64,000 nucleotides of DNA from Pseudomonadota bacterium (GCA_021781575.1 JAJXWP010000001.1:175747-239746); one strand, 5' to 3'. Shown: positions 1 to 8,531, counted from the stretch's first letter. Numbers and translations: made by a program. Notes: generated from the letters alone by a model not told the origin.

Positions 1-289
1 GCTTCACGCCCTTCTGCTCGACCAGCGTGCGTGCGGCGCGCACCGCGCTGTCCGGTGTCGCATCCGTCGCCTGCTCAATGAGCTCGATTTTCTTGCCGGC
101 GACAGCGCCGCCGAATTCGTTGACCGCGACCCGCACACCGCGGATGCCTTCCTGGCCGAGAACAGTGAATGGCCCTTCGAGCGTCGCAATGACGCCGATC
201 TTGAGCGTTTCGTCGGCCAATACCGGCCACGGCGCCGTCAGGCATGCGGCCATCGCCAGAGCGATAATTGAAGTTCGGTGCAGTGTCAT
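1..289 (-). CDS. Branched-chain amino-acid type ABC transporter, periplasmic binding protein (partial)
   Basis: Only the first 96 codons are present; the gene runs off the left edge. It opens with a Sec signal peptide (residues 1-25, hydrophobic core ALAMAACLTAP, probable cleavage after VLA). The mature start is DETLKIGVIATLEGP, typical of Peripla_BP_6 (LivK/AmiC) proteins, followed by GIRGVRVAVNEFGG. It captures the substrate in the periplasm for the permeases encoded just upstream (livM, livH, same strand, 46 bp away). The ligand cannot be deduced; besides branched-chain amino acids, this family includes urea, amide and aromatic-acid binders. The ATPase genes are not in the window and may lie further left. 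Confidence 0.85.
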   Translation of the reverse strand, partial: MTLHRTSIIALAMAACLTAPWPVLADETLKIGVIATLEGPFTVLGQEGIRGVRVAVNEFGGAVAGKKIELIEQATDATPDSAVRAARTLVEQKGVK

Positions 290-335
290 AATCCTACCTC
301 CCCTGAGAATCGGATCTGTTCAGCCCTTGTCGCTT

Positions 336-1361
336 TCACCCTGCTGATCGATCCGCATGATCGAAACGAGGCGCAAATTGCCGCCACAACCCAAGAATGC
401 CGTCGTCCGAGATGTAGACGATAATAAGGAAAGTGAGGCCGATCAGCGTGTTGAAGCGCTCGGCGCCGACCAGATCCGAGGCGAAAGTCTGAAGCAGCAC
501 CACGACGAGCGCACCGACGAACGGCCCTATCGGATGCCGGAGCCCTCCGATGACCGCCATGACCAATATGTTGAGCGAAGCGGCGACGTCGATCGAGCTG
601 GGAGAGATTCGACCGTGGAACCAGACCAGGAGAACGCCTGCGATTCCGGCGACGATGCCGGAGAGGAACCAGGCGAAAACCTTGTGAAGGATGACGCTGA
701 AGCCGAGCGCGCGCATGCGTCGCTCGTTGTCGCGCATGCCCTGAACCGTAAGGCCGAACGTCGAGCGGCGTACGTAAAGCACGCCGGCATAAGATGCCGC
801 CGCAGCGAATAGGCAGAGATAGTAGAAGGGGACGGGGGCGCGCCAGTCCTCGCCAAAGAACACCGGCGCAGGAATGCCGGCAAATCCGGAGTGGCCATTG
901 AAGATGACGTAGTTCTGCTGGGCAAAGTAGAAGACCGCGGTAGCGATCGCCAACGTGATCATGATGGTGTAGATGCCGGAGGTGCGCGCTGAAATCCAGC
1001 CGATGAGAGCCGACGTCGCAGCGGCAGCGAGGATCGCCAGCGGGACGGTCACCGCCCACGGCCAGTCATAGCCCTGCACACCGGTGTCGTTGTGGCCGAG
1101 AATGGCCACAACATATCCGGCGATGCCAGCGACCGACAGTTGCGCCAAGCTGACCATTCCGCCGTAACCCGCGAGCGTCATCAGGGAGAGGGCGATCATG
1201 CCCTCGATCAGCGAAAGACCGCCGATCTGCGTGAGAAAGAAGTCGGAGGCGACAGCAGGATAGGCGAGAAGCGCCAATCCAAACAGCGCGTGGCCGGCGC
1301 CGACTTCGCTGCGGCCAACTGATCGGGCGGCGATGCGGTCTTTGCCCGCGAATTCACTCAT
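336..1361 (-). CDS. livM: Branched-chain amino-acid type ABC transporter permease (LivM family)
   Basis: A 341-residue inner-membrane permease of the BPD_transp_2 family. About nine hydrophobic segments are visible. A stretch near residues 55-75 (EGMIALSLMTLAGYGGMVSL) matches the usual LivM region, and a cytoplasmic loop near residues 205-235 (GMRDNERRMRALGFS) is the EAA-like ATPase contact typical of LivM. Its ATG overlaps the livH stop codon by four bases (ATGA at 1358-1361), so the two are translationally coupled. The binding-protein gene follows at 289. Together they form the channel of a high-affinity importer; substrate unknown. Confidence 0.9.
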   Translation of the reverse strand: MSEFAGKDRIAARSVGRSEVGAGHALFGLALLAYPAVASDFFLTQIGGLSLIEGMIALSLMTLAGYGGMVSLAQLSVAGIAGYVVAILGHNDTGVQGYDWPWAVTVPLAILAAAATSALIGWISARTSGIYTIMITLAIATAVFYFAQQNYVIFNGHSGFAGIPAPVFFGEDWRAPVPFYYLCLFAAAASYAGVLYVRRSTFGLTVQGMRDNERRMRALGFSVILHKVFAWFLSGIVAGIAGVLLVWFHGRISPSSIDVAASLNILVMAVIGGLRHPIGPFVGALVVVLLQTFASDLVGAERFNTLIGLTFLIIVYISDDGILGLWRQFAPRFDHADRSAG

Positions 1362-2389
1362 CGCGCCTTCCCCATGATGCCGCGCGGCCGTACCGCCAGC
1401 GTGGCGACCATGATGAGGAAGGTCAGGACGACGCTATAGGTCGGAAAGTAGACGAGACCGATCTGTTCGGAGAGGCCGATCAACAGCGAGCCGATCACCG
1501 CGCCGGCGATCGAGCCCATCCCGCCGACGATCACCACGACCAGCGAGGCCAGGAGATAATGGATGTCTTCGCCCGGCGAGATGGCAAAGGCCGATCCGCC
1601 GATGACGCCGGCAAGCCCAGCCAGTCCCGCACCGAGTGCGAACACTCCGGCGAATACGATTTGGGCATTGACGCCAGACGCCTCCAACATCGCGCGATCG
1701 TCAACACCAGCGCGAATGGTCATGCCAATCCGTGTCCTCGCAAGCAGCAGCCAGAGCAGGCAGCCGATCGCGATGGCAATCGCCGCCACGATCAGACGAT
1801 AGAACGGATAACGCAGGAACACCGCCGTTCCGCTCGATGTCACGCCGGTTGCGATCGGCAGCGTCACGGCACCGCTCAGTGCGTCGGGTGGTGTCACCTG
1901 GTAGGCGCCGCCGCCCCAAGTCGCGAGCATCAGGTCGGCGGCGACGATCGAGATCCCGATGGTGACCAGCGTTTGCCGGAGATCGTCGCCTTCGAGCCGG
2001 CGGAAGACGAGAATTTGCATCGCCAGGCCGACGACGGCGGTCGCCAGGGCGCCAGCCGCGACGCCCAACAGCCAGACGTCGGAACGCGTCGAGGCCTCGT
2101 AACCAACATAGGCGCCGAACAGGTAAAGCGAGCCGTGAGCGAGGTTGACGTTACGCATCAGGCCGAAGATCAGCGTGAAGCCGCTGGCGACGAGAAAATA
2201 GAGCCCTGACAGCGTCAGGCCGTTGAGCACGGCGCTGACGAATGTCTTTTTCGAGATCAAGGCGCCAGCGAGCCAGTCCGGCCACGCACCGAAAAACACC
2301 CAGAGCGCCATGGCAAGGACGGCGCAGGCGGCAAAGACGTCGCCTCTCATCGCGTTCAGGCGCGCCTCGCCGCCGCCGATCCGATTCAT
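1358..2389 (-). CDS. livH: Branched-chain amino-acid type ABC transporter permease (LivH family)
   Basis: Second channel subunit, about 343 residues from the ATG at 2389 (MNRIGGGEARL); a later ATG at 2350 (MRGDVFAA) is an alternative. An upstream in-frame start at 2446 gives an Arg/Gly-rich extension unlike the family and is not favoured. Family signatures: the hydrophobic start LNGLTLSGLYFLVASGFTLI, the motif FGLMRNVNLAHGSLYLFGAY, and the C-terminal GGMGSIAGAVIGSLLIGLSE. First gene of the livH-livM-livK operon. It is divergent from the TIM-barrel gene at 2751, so 2390-2750 holds the promoters of both. Confidence 0.9.
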   Translation of the reverse strand: MNRIGGGEARLNAMRGDVFAACAVLAMALWVFFGAWPDWLAGALISKKTFVSAVLNGLTLSGLYFLVASGFTLIFGLMRNVNLAHGSLYLFGAYVGYEASTRSDVWLLGVAAGALATAVVGLAMQILVFRRLEGDDLRQTLVTIGISIVAADLMLATWGGGAYQVTPPDALSGAVTLPIATGVTSSGTAVFLRYPFYRLIVAAIAIAIGCLLWLLLARTRIGMTIRAGVDDRAMLEASGVNAQIVFAGVFALGAGLAGLAGVIGGSAFAISPGEDIHYLLASLVVVIVGGMGSIAGAVIGSLLIGLSEQIGLVYFPTYSVVLTFLIMVATLAVRPRGIMGKAR

Positions 2390-2750
2390 ATCGGCGGGAC
2401 CGCCCGTCAAGCTGCAAGTTCCTGCGCCGGGGCGACGCCGTAACAAGGGCCGCCGTCGCGCCGGGTCTGGCGGCGTCCGCCCGCCCGCAAATCGAATTTT
2501 GCGCCCGCCCTCATTCGTTCCCCCCCCCGCCGGACCGCAGCTCGAGGCGTGTTCGCGCCTCCCTAGGACCGACCGCCAAGTCGGCGGCCAGACGCATCAT
2601 CGCATTGCGCCGATGATCGCAATCCGCGGGCTCGACCCGAGCAAACAGCCCACATTTTGTGCAGAATTGCATGCATGGGCAATCGCGCAATGTCACAGGT
2701 TGGGTAATGTTGGGTAAGATTGGATCTCTTTTCATCGAACGGAGCGTCAG
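2390..2750. promoter_or_regulatory. Divergent intergenic region between livH and the small TIM-barrel gene
   Basis: 361 bp with no convincing gene. It contains a C/G-rich stretch with a run of ten C (2520-2529). A segment at 2660-2700 has several TTGC/GCAA half-sites (for example TTGCATGCATGGGCAA), plausible as operator sites for the adjacent Fis-type regulator. No clear sigma-70 or sigma-54 promoter could be assigned by eye. Confidence 0.3.
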
Positions 2751-3374
2751 ATGGCGCACAGGACATCCAACTCGGGCGAGTTCTCTGGTCGCTGGGGCTT
2801 GTGGGCCGGCCGCAAACGAGGATCCGCGCTTCCGTTGGAGCTGGATGCGCTGCTTCCTAATCGCCGCTACAACGACGATCTGATCGCCGGACTGGAGACG
2901 CTCAAGTTGGGACCGCAGCTTCAAGCGGGCGCAATCGCGGCCGTCTTCGCCGCCGACCCATTTCTCAATGTGCGATTGCTGGCGGTGGCGCTCTCCCGCG
3001 CCGGGGTTCGGCGCGTCGGCAATTTTCCTTCGGTGGCGCAATACGGCGATGCGTTCGAACAGACGCTGGCCGAAGTTGAGCTTGGCGTCGACCGGGAGTT
3101 GTCGATACTCCGCCAATTCCGCGACCTTGGCTTTGTGACTTACCAGACCGTCGCCGGAAACGCAGCGGGCAGGCCCGACGAAGAAGGGCGCACGGGCTAC
3201 TTGATCGGACTCTCTTTCGACGACTTGCGAAGCGCCGCAGGGCCCGCCGCGGCCGTCCGCTCGCGGCGTGCGTCGGTGATCGCCCGCGTCGGTGCGGGAC
3301 GCGAGGTCCTGATCTGCCGACCTCCAGCTTTGGGCGACGAGCGGGCGACGATCATGACTTGGCCGCTTGATTGA
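2751..3374 (+). CDS. Truncated PEP-hydrolase-like TIM-barrel protein (TIM_br_sig_trns-like)
   Basis: A 207-residue cytoplasmic protein. Residues 80-145 (RRVGNFPSVAQYGDAFEQTL, then LGVDRELSILRQFRDLGF) align by eye with the TIM-barrel half of the neighbouring regulator (GVINFPTACHYSSSIADALE, then GVGFTRELRLLRIARARGLG). It belongs to the family called phosphoenolpyruvate hydrolase-like (COG5564), whose usual members are about 270-280 residues. The first beta-alpha units with the glycine-rich GGGA and NAGR motifs are missing or unrecognisable, so catalysis is doubtful. The ATG is preceded by GGAGCG. It is convergent with the large regulator, and the coding regions overlap by 23 bp. It may be a regulatory relative; function unknown. 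Confidence 0.6.
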   Translation: MAHRTSNSGEFSGRWGLWAGRKRGSALPLELDALLPNRRYNDDLIAGLETLKLGPQLQAGAIAAVFAADPFLNVRLLAVALSRAGVRRVGNFPSVAQYGDAFEQTLAEVELGVDRELSILRQFRDLGFVTYQTVAGNAAGRPDEEGRTGYLIGLSFDDLRSAAGPAAAVRSRRASVIARVGAGREVLICRPPALGDERATIMTWPLD

Positions 3375-5103
3375 TGCCGAGTCGGACGATCTTGTTGTAG
3401 AGGGTCTTGCGCGAGACACCGAGGAATTGCGCCGTGCGCCCGCGATGGAACGAATGCCGCCACAGCGCATCGAGGATGATGTCGCGTTCGTTGCCGATCG
3501 GACGACGGTTGGAGCTGGGCTCCTGCTCCAGCGCAACGGCCACGTCGGATTCGCTTACGCGTCCGTCTTTGACTTCCGCTAGCAGATGGGCAGCGACGCT
3601 GCTGACTTCGGCAAGGTTTCCGACCCAGCCATGAAGTCGCAGGCGCCTTAGGGCAGCTGGTGAGAATTGCGGTCGCGGCGCCCGCTCGCGCAGTTCCTCG
3701 AACGCTTGCGTCAAGAGATCCTCGACGTCTTCGCCGCGGTCGCGTACCGACGGGACCGTGACCTCTACCCCGGCAAGTTGGCGGGCGAGGTTGTGATGAA
3801 TGCGTGCCCGCGCCTGCAAATCCTCGAGTGAAGACTCGGCGATAAACATCAATCGCGCTTGGCCAATCTGCTGGCGCCGCGCCCCCGCCGGCCGGAATGC
3901 GCCCTGCTCGAGATAGAATGCGAGACGTCGCTGTACGCGGATCGGAATAAGCTCCAGTCCACGCAGGATGATCGTGAGGTCGTTGCGGCTGAGAAGGGCG
4001 CTTCGGGCGTCACCGCCTTCCTTGCCGAACAGGCGGGCGATAAGCTGGGCAGGCGTATATTCGTCGCAATGCAGCGTGGTGATATCATGTGCGCGTGCCG
4101 AGTGGAGGCGAACGATCGCCTCCGCCACCCTTTGGCGACCGCTGGCGGCTTCGCCCGTGACGATCACGGCGACTGCCGAGCGGGACAGGACGTCGACCCG
4201 TTCGAGAAGGGAGAGCAACGCTTTCGAGGTGCCGACGAGGCCCACCGCGCTGCCGCGCCGAAACAGGTCCTGCTCGCGCGTTCTGTCTTGCCTCAGCGAG
4301 CGTGCAGCATCTTTGAAAGTTAGGGTCTGATTGGTGATCGCGTCCTCGATCGCGAGACGGTCGAATGTGGAACCGCCGATGTAACCATCGGCTTGAGACA
4401 CCGCCAGGATCTGCTTCAAGTCCTCGGCTGTCTTGATCGGGCCGCCCTCAAGCATCAGCAGCGTTTTTGGGTTGGCCAAGCGGATGACACGGCGGACTTC
4501 GACGCTGATCGCCGCAGCCTCCATCAGGTTGTGGGCGGCGGTGACACCGCCGACGCCGCCCGCATTCCATCCATAGTTGAAGCAGACGATTTCCACTCCC
4601 TCCGCGGCGGCGCGGCGCGCTTGCTCTCCTGTTGTGACATGGGCAATCGCCCCCAGACCTCGCGCTCGGGCGATCCTTAGCAGCCTCAGTTCGCGCGTAA
4701 AGCCGACGCCCGCCGTTTCGAGGGCGTCGGCGATCGAACTCGAATAGTGGCAGGCGGTCGGAAAATTGATGACGCCGCTGCCTCCGATCAAGGCGACCCG
4801 TTCGACGATCGCTTCGAGATCGTCGTCCACGTCCATAACCGACGCGCCAAAGAAGACCGGAATTTTTGCGAGCGGTGTGATCTCCGCCGCCATAACGTCG
4901 AAGACGAAGCTGTTGGCGGAGCGCACGGGCATCATGCAGGTAATCGAAGGGGCGCCCATCAGACGGAAACGGCCGGCATTCAGGACTTCCAGGAAATCAG
5001 CCCCGCCTCGGGTCGCCGCGCGCGCGAACGCTCCCCCGCCTATTGCTGCGCCAACTAAAAAATCGCCGTTCTTCTTCCGTCTTTGGAGCAGGTCGTGGAT
5101 CAT
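3352..5103 (-). CDS. TIM-barrel sensor fused to a degenerate NtrC-like ATPase and Fis-type HTH regulator
   Basis: 583 residues from the ATG at 5103, chosen because TGGAG lies 8 bp upstream; a TTG at 5139 would add 12 residues. Residues 1-265 form a PEP-hydrolase-like TIM barrel (GGGAFARAATRGGADFLEVL, NAGRFRLMG, INFPTACHYSS, TLLMLEGGPIKT). Residues 290-490 resemble an NtrC-type AAA+ domain, but Walker A reads VTGEAASGRQRV (no Lys), the GAFTGA loop is replaced by KEGGDARSALL, and Walker B is TIILRGLE. The C-terminus (NERDIILDALWRHSFHRGRT, then FLGVSRKTLYNKI) is a good HTH_8 Fis helix-turn-helix. It is thus probably a DNA-binding regulator that does not activate sigma-54, perhaps controlling the adjacent liv transporter in response to a small carbon metabolite. 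Confidence 0.8.
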   Translation of the reverse strand: MIHDLLQRRKKNGDFLVGAAIGGGAFARAATRGGADFLEVLNAGRFRLMGAPSITCMMPVRSANSFVFDVMAAEITPLAKIPVFFGASVMDVDDDLEAIVERVALIGGSGVINFPTACHYSSSIADALETAGVGFTRELRLLRIARARGLGAIAHVTTGEQARRAAAEGVEIVCFNYGWNAGGVGGVTAAHNLMEAAAISVEVRRVIRLANPKTLLMLEGGPIKTAEDLKQILAVSQADGYIGGSTFDRLAIEDAITNQTLTFKDAARSLRQDRTREQDLFRRGSAVGLVGTSKALLSLLERVDVLSRSAVAVIVTGEAASGRQRVAEAIVRLHSARAHDITTLHCDEYTPAQLIARLFGKEGGDARSALLSRNDLTIILRGLELIPIRVQRRLAFYLEQGAFRPAGARRQQIGQARLMFIAESSLEDLQARARIHHNLARQLAGVEVTVPSVRDRGEDVEDLLTQAFEELRERAPRPQFSPAALRRLRLHGWVGNLAEVSSVAAHLLAEVKDGRVSESDVAVALEQEPSSNRRPIGNERDIILDALWRHSFHRGRTAQFLGVSRKTLYNKIVRLGINQAAKS

Positions 5104-5291
5104 GATGGCGGCTCCACCGTTTGACCGGAATTCAATCAAAGAGTTTGCGTAAGCGATGGTTGATTTGCCAGAGACGCTGTAACAAGCGGCTGGGACTTTG
5201 CTCTTCCAGCGAAACCACCGCCTCTGGCGCTTCCACTCAGAGATTGGACTGAGGCGGCCAACCTCGGGCGATTTTACAACTTTACGCTGAA

Positions 5292-5600
5292 GTGGCTACT
5301 GCACTTCCGCCCGATTTCCACGAAGACCGGCTGTCCGTTCTCCACGCGGCGATCCGCCAGGCGCGGCTTGCCACCCTCGTCACCCTGGGTGCCGAAGGAC
5401 CGGAGGCCAGCCACCTGCCGCTCCTCCTGGACGCCGAGGAAGGGCCCAAAGGCAGTCTTTACGGTCATCTGGCGCGGGCCAATCCGCAATGGCGGACAGC
5501 CGTCCGGACGGTCCAGGCCCTGGCCATCTTCACCGGTCCCGAGGCCTATGTCTCGCCCTCCTGGTATGCGACGAAGGCGACGACCGGCAACCGGGCGGAT
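5292..5600 (+). pseudogene. Truncated PaiB-like FMN-binding protein
   Basis: Starting at a GTG (5292), about 95 codons match the N-terminal half of PaiB-type FMN-binding split-barrel proteins: LPPDFHEDRLSVLHAAIRQA, LATLVTLG, HLPLLLD and GPEAYVSPSWYATK. Right after that conserved motif, where the family continues with a PTWNY-like segment, the frame runs into unrelated sequence (RADVWPEKACFK) and stops at 5732. PaiB proteins are about 200 residues, so the second half is lost. 5600-5799 shows nothing I recognise. The truncation starts a scarred stretch that continues to about 7.5 kb. Confidence 0.7.
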
Positions 5601-5799
5601 GTATGGCCAGAAAAGGCTTGCTTCAAGACCAGCCTATTGGGTCGGGCCGTACCCCGGGGCGTGGGGTGGCAGGGCGCGTGGGGCGATCGGCGCCGGCAAC
5701 CCGGCGAGCGCTGGTGCCCGCTGCCACGATAGCGCACAAGCAGGATGGCTCCCGTTCGGAAGCGCAGCGTCGATTGACAATGCGGATGGGTCAAATCGC

Positions 5800-6564
5800 T
5801 CATCGCGCTTCTGGATGCCGGCCCGCCTTCTGCGGGATGACCAGAATCAACACGATGATGCAGACCGCCAGCACCGCCGATGCCGTGAACCGATCAAGTG
5901 CAAACCCGCCGTCGGCACGCGGCTTGTCGAGCAGGTCACCGACGGTGGCGCCGAGCGGCCGGGTCAGGATGAACGCGCTCCAGAACAGCACCGTGCGCGA
6001 AATGCCCGTGTAGAAGTAACAGGCGGCGATGATCGCCAAGGCCGCGGCGAAGGCGAGCGCGCCTCCTTCATACCCGAGTCCGCCGGTGTCGGCCAAAAAG
6101 TCCCCGAGGGCCGTGCCCAATGTCTGCGAAAACATGATCGTCGCCCAATAGAATCCTTCGGCCTTGGGCGAGGTCACCGTGTCGGTAGCGACGGACCCCT
6201 GCGCCCAGTACCAGAGGCCCAGCACCGACATCAGCAGCACGAACAGCAGCGACGAGCCGCCGATGTAGCCGATGCCGAGCGAACGGTCGGCAAAATCGGC
6301 CAACGTCGTCCCGGTCGTCGTGGTCGCCACGATTACGGCCCAGTAGAGGAAGGGGCGGAACCGTTTGGCGGACATCTGGGCGCCGACGGCGACGACCAGG
6401 ATGGCGGTGAAAATGGCGGTGCCCGTCAGGTAGCCCAGGTTCATCGACATCGTCACCGCGTCGCCCCCGGTTTCACCCAGGGTAGTTGCCGCGATCTTGA
6501 TGATCCAAAAGCCGAGGGTGACCGCGGGAACCTTGCTGAGGGCCCTGTCGTGGTGCCCGGTCAT
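5800..6564 (-). CDS. COG4705-like integral membrane protein with internal repeats
   Basis: 254 residues from the ATG at 6564; the open frame reaches 6840, but the extra N-terminus is polar and low-complexity. Seven to eight hydrophobic segments are visible. A motif recurs about four times: TTLGETGGDAVTM, GTTLADFADRSLGIGYIGG, TALGDFLADTGGLGYEGG and ATVGDLLDKP. This T-x(3-4)-G-D/E pattern is typical of the uncharacterised membrane-anchored family COG4705. No enzymatic motif is present and function is unknown. It stands alone between the paiB fragment and a gene-poor stretch. Confidence 0.75.
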   Translation of the reverse strand: MTGHHDRALSKVPAVTLGFWIIKIAATTLGETGGDAVTMSMNLGYLTGTAIFTAILVVAVGAQMSAKRFRPFLYWAVIVATTTTGTTLADFADRSLGIGYIGGSSLLFVLLMSVLGLWYWAQGSVATDTVTSPKAEGFYWATIMFSQTLGTALGDFLADTGGLGYEGGALAFAAALAIIAACYFYTGISRTVLFWSAFILTRPLGATVGDLLDKPRADGGFALDRFTASAVLAVCIIVLILVIPQKAGRHPEAR

Positions 6565-6913
6565 GTGCAATTCACCGTCGTGTGGGGTTTCCGCCCGCTC
6601 ACCCCCGGCAAGCGGAAAATGATTTGAGGTGCAGTGTTGGGCGATGATATCGGCGGCGGCAGAGGGGCAGTGGTCAAGGCAACTCACTTCAGGCCGTTCA
6701 TGGGTGTATCTGCGACGGCCGGGCCCGCCCGGTGTCGCCGCCGCTTTTGAAACCAGCCGGCCGTTGAAACCGGCGATAGGCTTCGCGGCCGAACGAATTG
6801 GGTGCAGGGTATACTGGTCCGGTAACATAGACCTGCACATGCGCCGCTACCAGTTTCAACAGGCCGACGTTTACTCCCAGAGCCCATGATGGGTAATCCC
6901 GTCGCAGTGGCGA

Positions 6914-6938
6914 TGCAGACCATAGGGAATGCGGAGAC
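6914..6938 (+). repeat. Dispersed 25-bp repeat, copy 1
   Basis: The stretch begins TGCAGACCATAGGGAAT and recurs at 29484-29508 with one mismatch in 25 bases. Both copies are intergenic. Origin unknown. Confidence 0.6.
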
Positions 6939-7016
6939 ATGCTCCTGGTGGCCCGCCCCAAACGCTTGGTTCCCAAGCGCCTGGATCAGGTGGCCCACCA
7001 ACTGATTGAAATGTGG

Positions 7017-7060
7017 TGAAAATCTGACGGGCGGTGCGGGCCCCATCCGTCAGATTTTCA
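7017..7060. repeat. Perfect 14-bp inverted repeat
   Basis: The arms TGAAAATCTGACGG (7017-7030) and CCGTCAGATTTTCA (7047-7060) are perfectly complementary around a 16-base GC-rich spacer. There is no T-run after either side, so it is not a standard terminator. It lies directly before the antitoxin fragment and may be an operator or the scar of a small mobile element. Confidence 0.7.
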
Positions 7061-7145
7061 GCACTAAGGCTTACAAGAGCGACGTAAAGGCCGCCATCCA
7101 CGAGACGGTGCTGGATCTGCACGACGCTGGACTCATCGACAAGCA
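7055..7145 (+). pseudogene. Fragment of a HigA/NadS-like antitoxin
   Basis: The frame reads FSTKAYKSDVKAAIHETVLD, then LHDAGLIDKH, which matches the N-terminus of XRE-type antitoxins of the HigA/NadS group. The following residues, where the conserved MREFD-like segment and the helix-turn-helix should be, are unrelated, and no toxin gene is present next to it. Treated as a decayed toxin-antitoxin remnant. Confidence 0.5.
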
Positions 7146-7556
7146 TTCCGCTGGTCCGGCGGCCAAGCGGTTGTCCATCGTCGCCGACAGGGGCCTGTCG
7201 ACCATTGCCTAAAGCCCAGGACGGCGCAGCTGACACCATCAGGGCCCCGATGTCTGGCCCGCCGCCAATCTCCTCGTCAGCAGCACGGTGCCGACGCCTC
7301 GATGCGCGCCACCGTGAGGGCCGCAGTCAGTATTGTTTGCGCCGCGCCCAAAGCGGAGGTCGCTCCAGGCGGAAGCAACCGCGTTGCGCCCCTTGTAGGA
7401 TGTTCCGGGGATCGGTGCCCATTCCAGATAGCGGACCTTCCCCGGTTTTGCCCGGCCGTCGTTGATGGGCCAACATATCCGGACATTCTGACGACCGTGA
7501 CGGCGGCCGCTGCGGCGGCCGTTTCTCGTTCGGGCCGACGCTGTTACCATGGGACT

Positions 7557-8477
7557 GTGACCCAACCTGTCTCGACAGAGTCATTGCGGATCGAAGCCTT
7601 GGGGGAGCCCGAGACGGCTCTCGCCGGCCTTGCTTATGCCCGCTGCTTCGCCGAATGGGCGGAACACCCCGCCGACCATTTCGCTCTGGCCGCCCGCATT
7701 GGCGACGTCCCGGTCGGGCTCGTGCTGATCAGGCGGCCACCGGGTGCCGAGCAGGCGCAACTGCGTTCACTCGCGGTGCATTGGCTATGGCGTCGCCAGG
7801 GCATTGCTCAGCGATTGCTTCAGGATGCTGAGCGCACCGTCGCGGCAGCGGGTGTGGCGCGCCTGGAGAGCTTCCACACCAGCCGGACCAAGGAGCGCGA
7901 AGCCTTCGAAGGGGCCCTGCGCAAGGCCGGCTGGGCAGCGCCCACCGAGCACGAATGCCGCGTCGCCGGCTACGCCGGATCCGTGTTCGAGACCGTGCGC
8001 CGAAGCTGGCCAGCCTTCTTCGCCAGGATGGCGGCGGCGGGAGGCACGGTCGAACCATTTTCCAGCGTATCCGAGCAAGAACTGGCGGCGATCGATGGCC
8101 TGATCGCCGACGGAACCGTCGAAAAGATCTGGGATCCGAGGCCTTATCGAACGGTATGCCACCCCGACCTCGGCGTCGTGATCCGCTCCGCTGGAGTGCC
8201 GGTCGGCTGGCTCTTCGGCGAAGTGCTGACCGGCACCGACCAGGTCCATTACCACAATGGCTATGCTTTACCCGGCTACCAGCGCGCCGGTTGGCTGATC
8301 TACGGCCTGATCGAGGTGCTCGGACGTCAAGCCCAGGCATTGGGCCCCCAATCCCTGGCGATCTATGCGACGGCCGGGGGCAATCGGGCGATGCGCAGCT
8401 TCATCGAGCGACGCCTCTCGGCGGTGGCTCGGTGGGTCGAGGTCAGATACCGCTCGGAGCGAATGGTGGGCGTATGA
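7557..8477 (+). CDS. Two-domain GNAT-family acyltransferase of the peptide island
   Basis: About 306 residues from the GTG at 7557; an in-frame TTG at 7584 is an alternative, and the longer upstream frame is low-complexity. Two GNAT folds are visible. In the N-terminal one, AQLRSLAVHWLWRRQGIAQ carries the acyl-CoA pyrophosphate loop (R-x-x-G-x-A). The C-terminal one has HNGYALPGYQRAGWLIYGLI. GNAT maturases that fatty-acylate Nif11- or NHLP-type precursors are established for selidamide lipopeptides. The gene lies beside NHLP exporter genes and is the only candidate peptide-modifying enzyme here, so a peptide-acylating role is inferred. A general small-molecule acetyltransferase remains possible. 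Confidence 0.75.
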   Translation: MTQPVSTESLRIEALGEPETALAGLAYARCFAEWAEHPADHFALAARIGDVPVGLVLIRRPPGAEQAQLRSLAVHWLWRRQGIAQRLLQDAERTVAAAGVARLESFHTSRTKEREAFEGALRKAGWAAPTEHECRVAGYAGSVFETVRRSWPAFFARMAAAGGTVEPFSSVSEQELAAIDGLIADGTVEKIWDPRPYRTVCHPDLGVVIRSAGVPVGWLFGEVLTGTDQVHYHNGYALPGYQRAGWLIYGLIEVLGRQAQALGPQSLAIYATAGGNRAMRSFIERRLSAVARWVEVRYRSERMVGV

Positions 8478-8531
8478 TCGTGGCTCGGCACCCGAGTGGG
8501 GAGGCAGTTTGCCAAGGTATTGGGATCGATC

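Larger units (their letters stand above)
6565..7556. other. Gene-poor, scarred region (remnants only)
   Basis: Nearly 1 kb without a convincing intact gene. It contains a dispersed repeat (6914-6938), a perfect inverted repeat (7017-7060), and a fragment of an XRE/HigA-like antitoxin (7055-7145). Several frames are open here but are Arg/Pro/Gly-rich, with no family resemblance. A Trp-rich 39-codon open frame (6888-7007) overlaps the dispersed repeat and is not supported as a gene. The pattern suggests past insertion and deletion at the left border of the peptide island. Confidence 0.5.

Noticed and set aside
3352..5103. Functional sigma-54 activator
   Set aside because: GAFTGA, the Walker A Lys and the Walker B acids are all missing, so the NtrC-like part cannot work in the standard way.
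5368..6627. Long plus-strand frame opposite the COG4705 membrane protein and across the paiB fragment
   Set aside because: Arg/Gly/Pro-rich without any domain pattern, while the minus strand codes for a clear multi-helix membrane protein.
6698..7239. Several overlapping 60-120 codon frames in the scarred region
   Set aside because: None has a ribosome site combined with family resemblance; they read through repeats and an antitoxin fragment.
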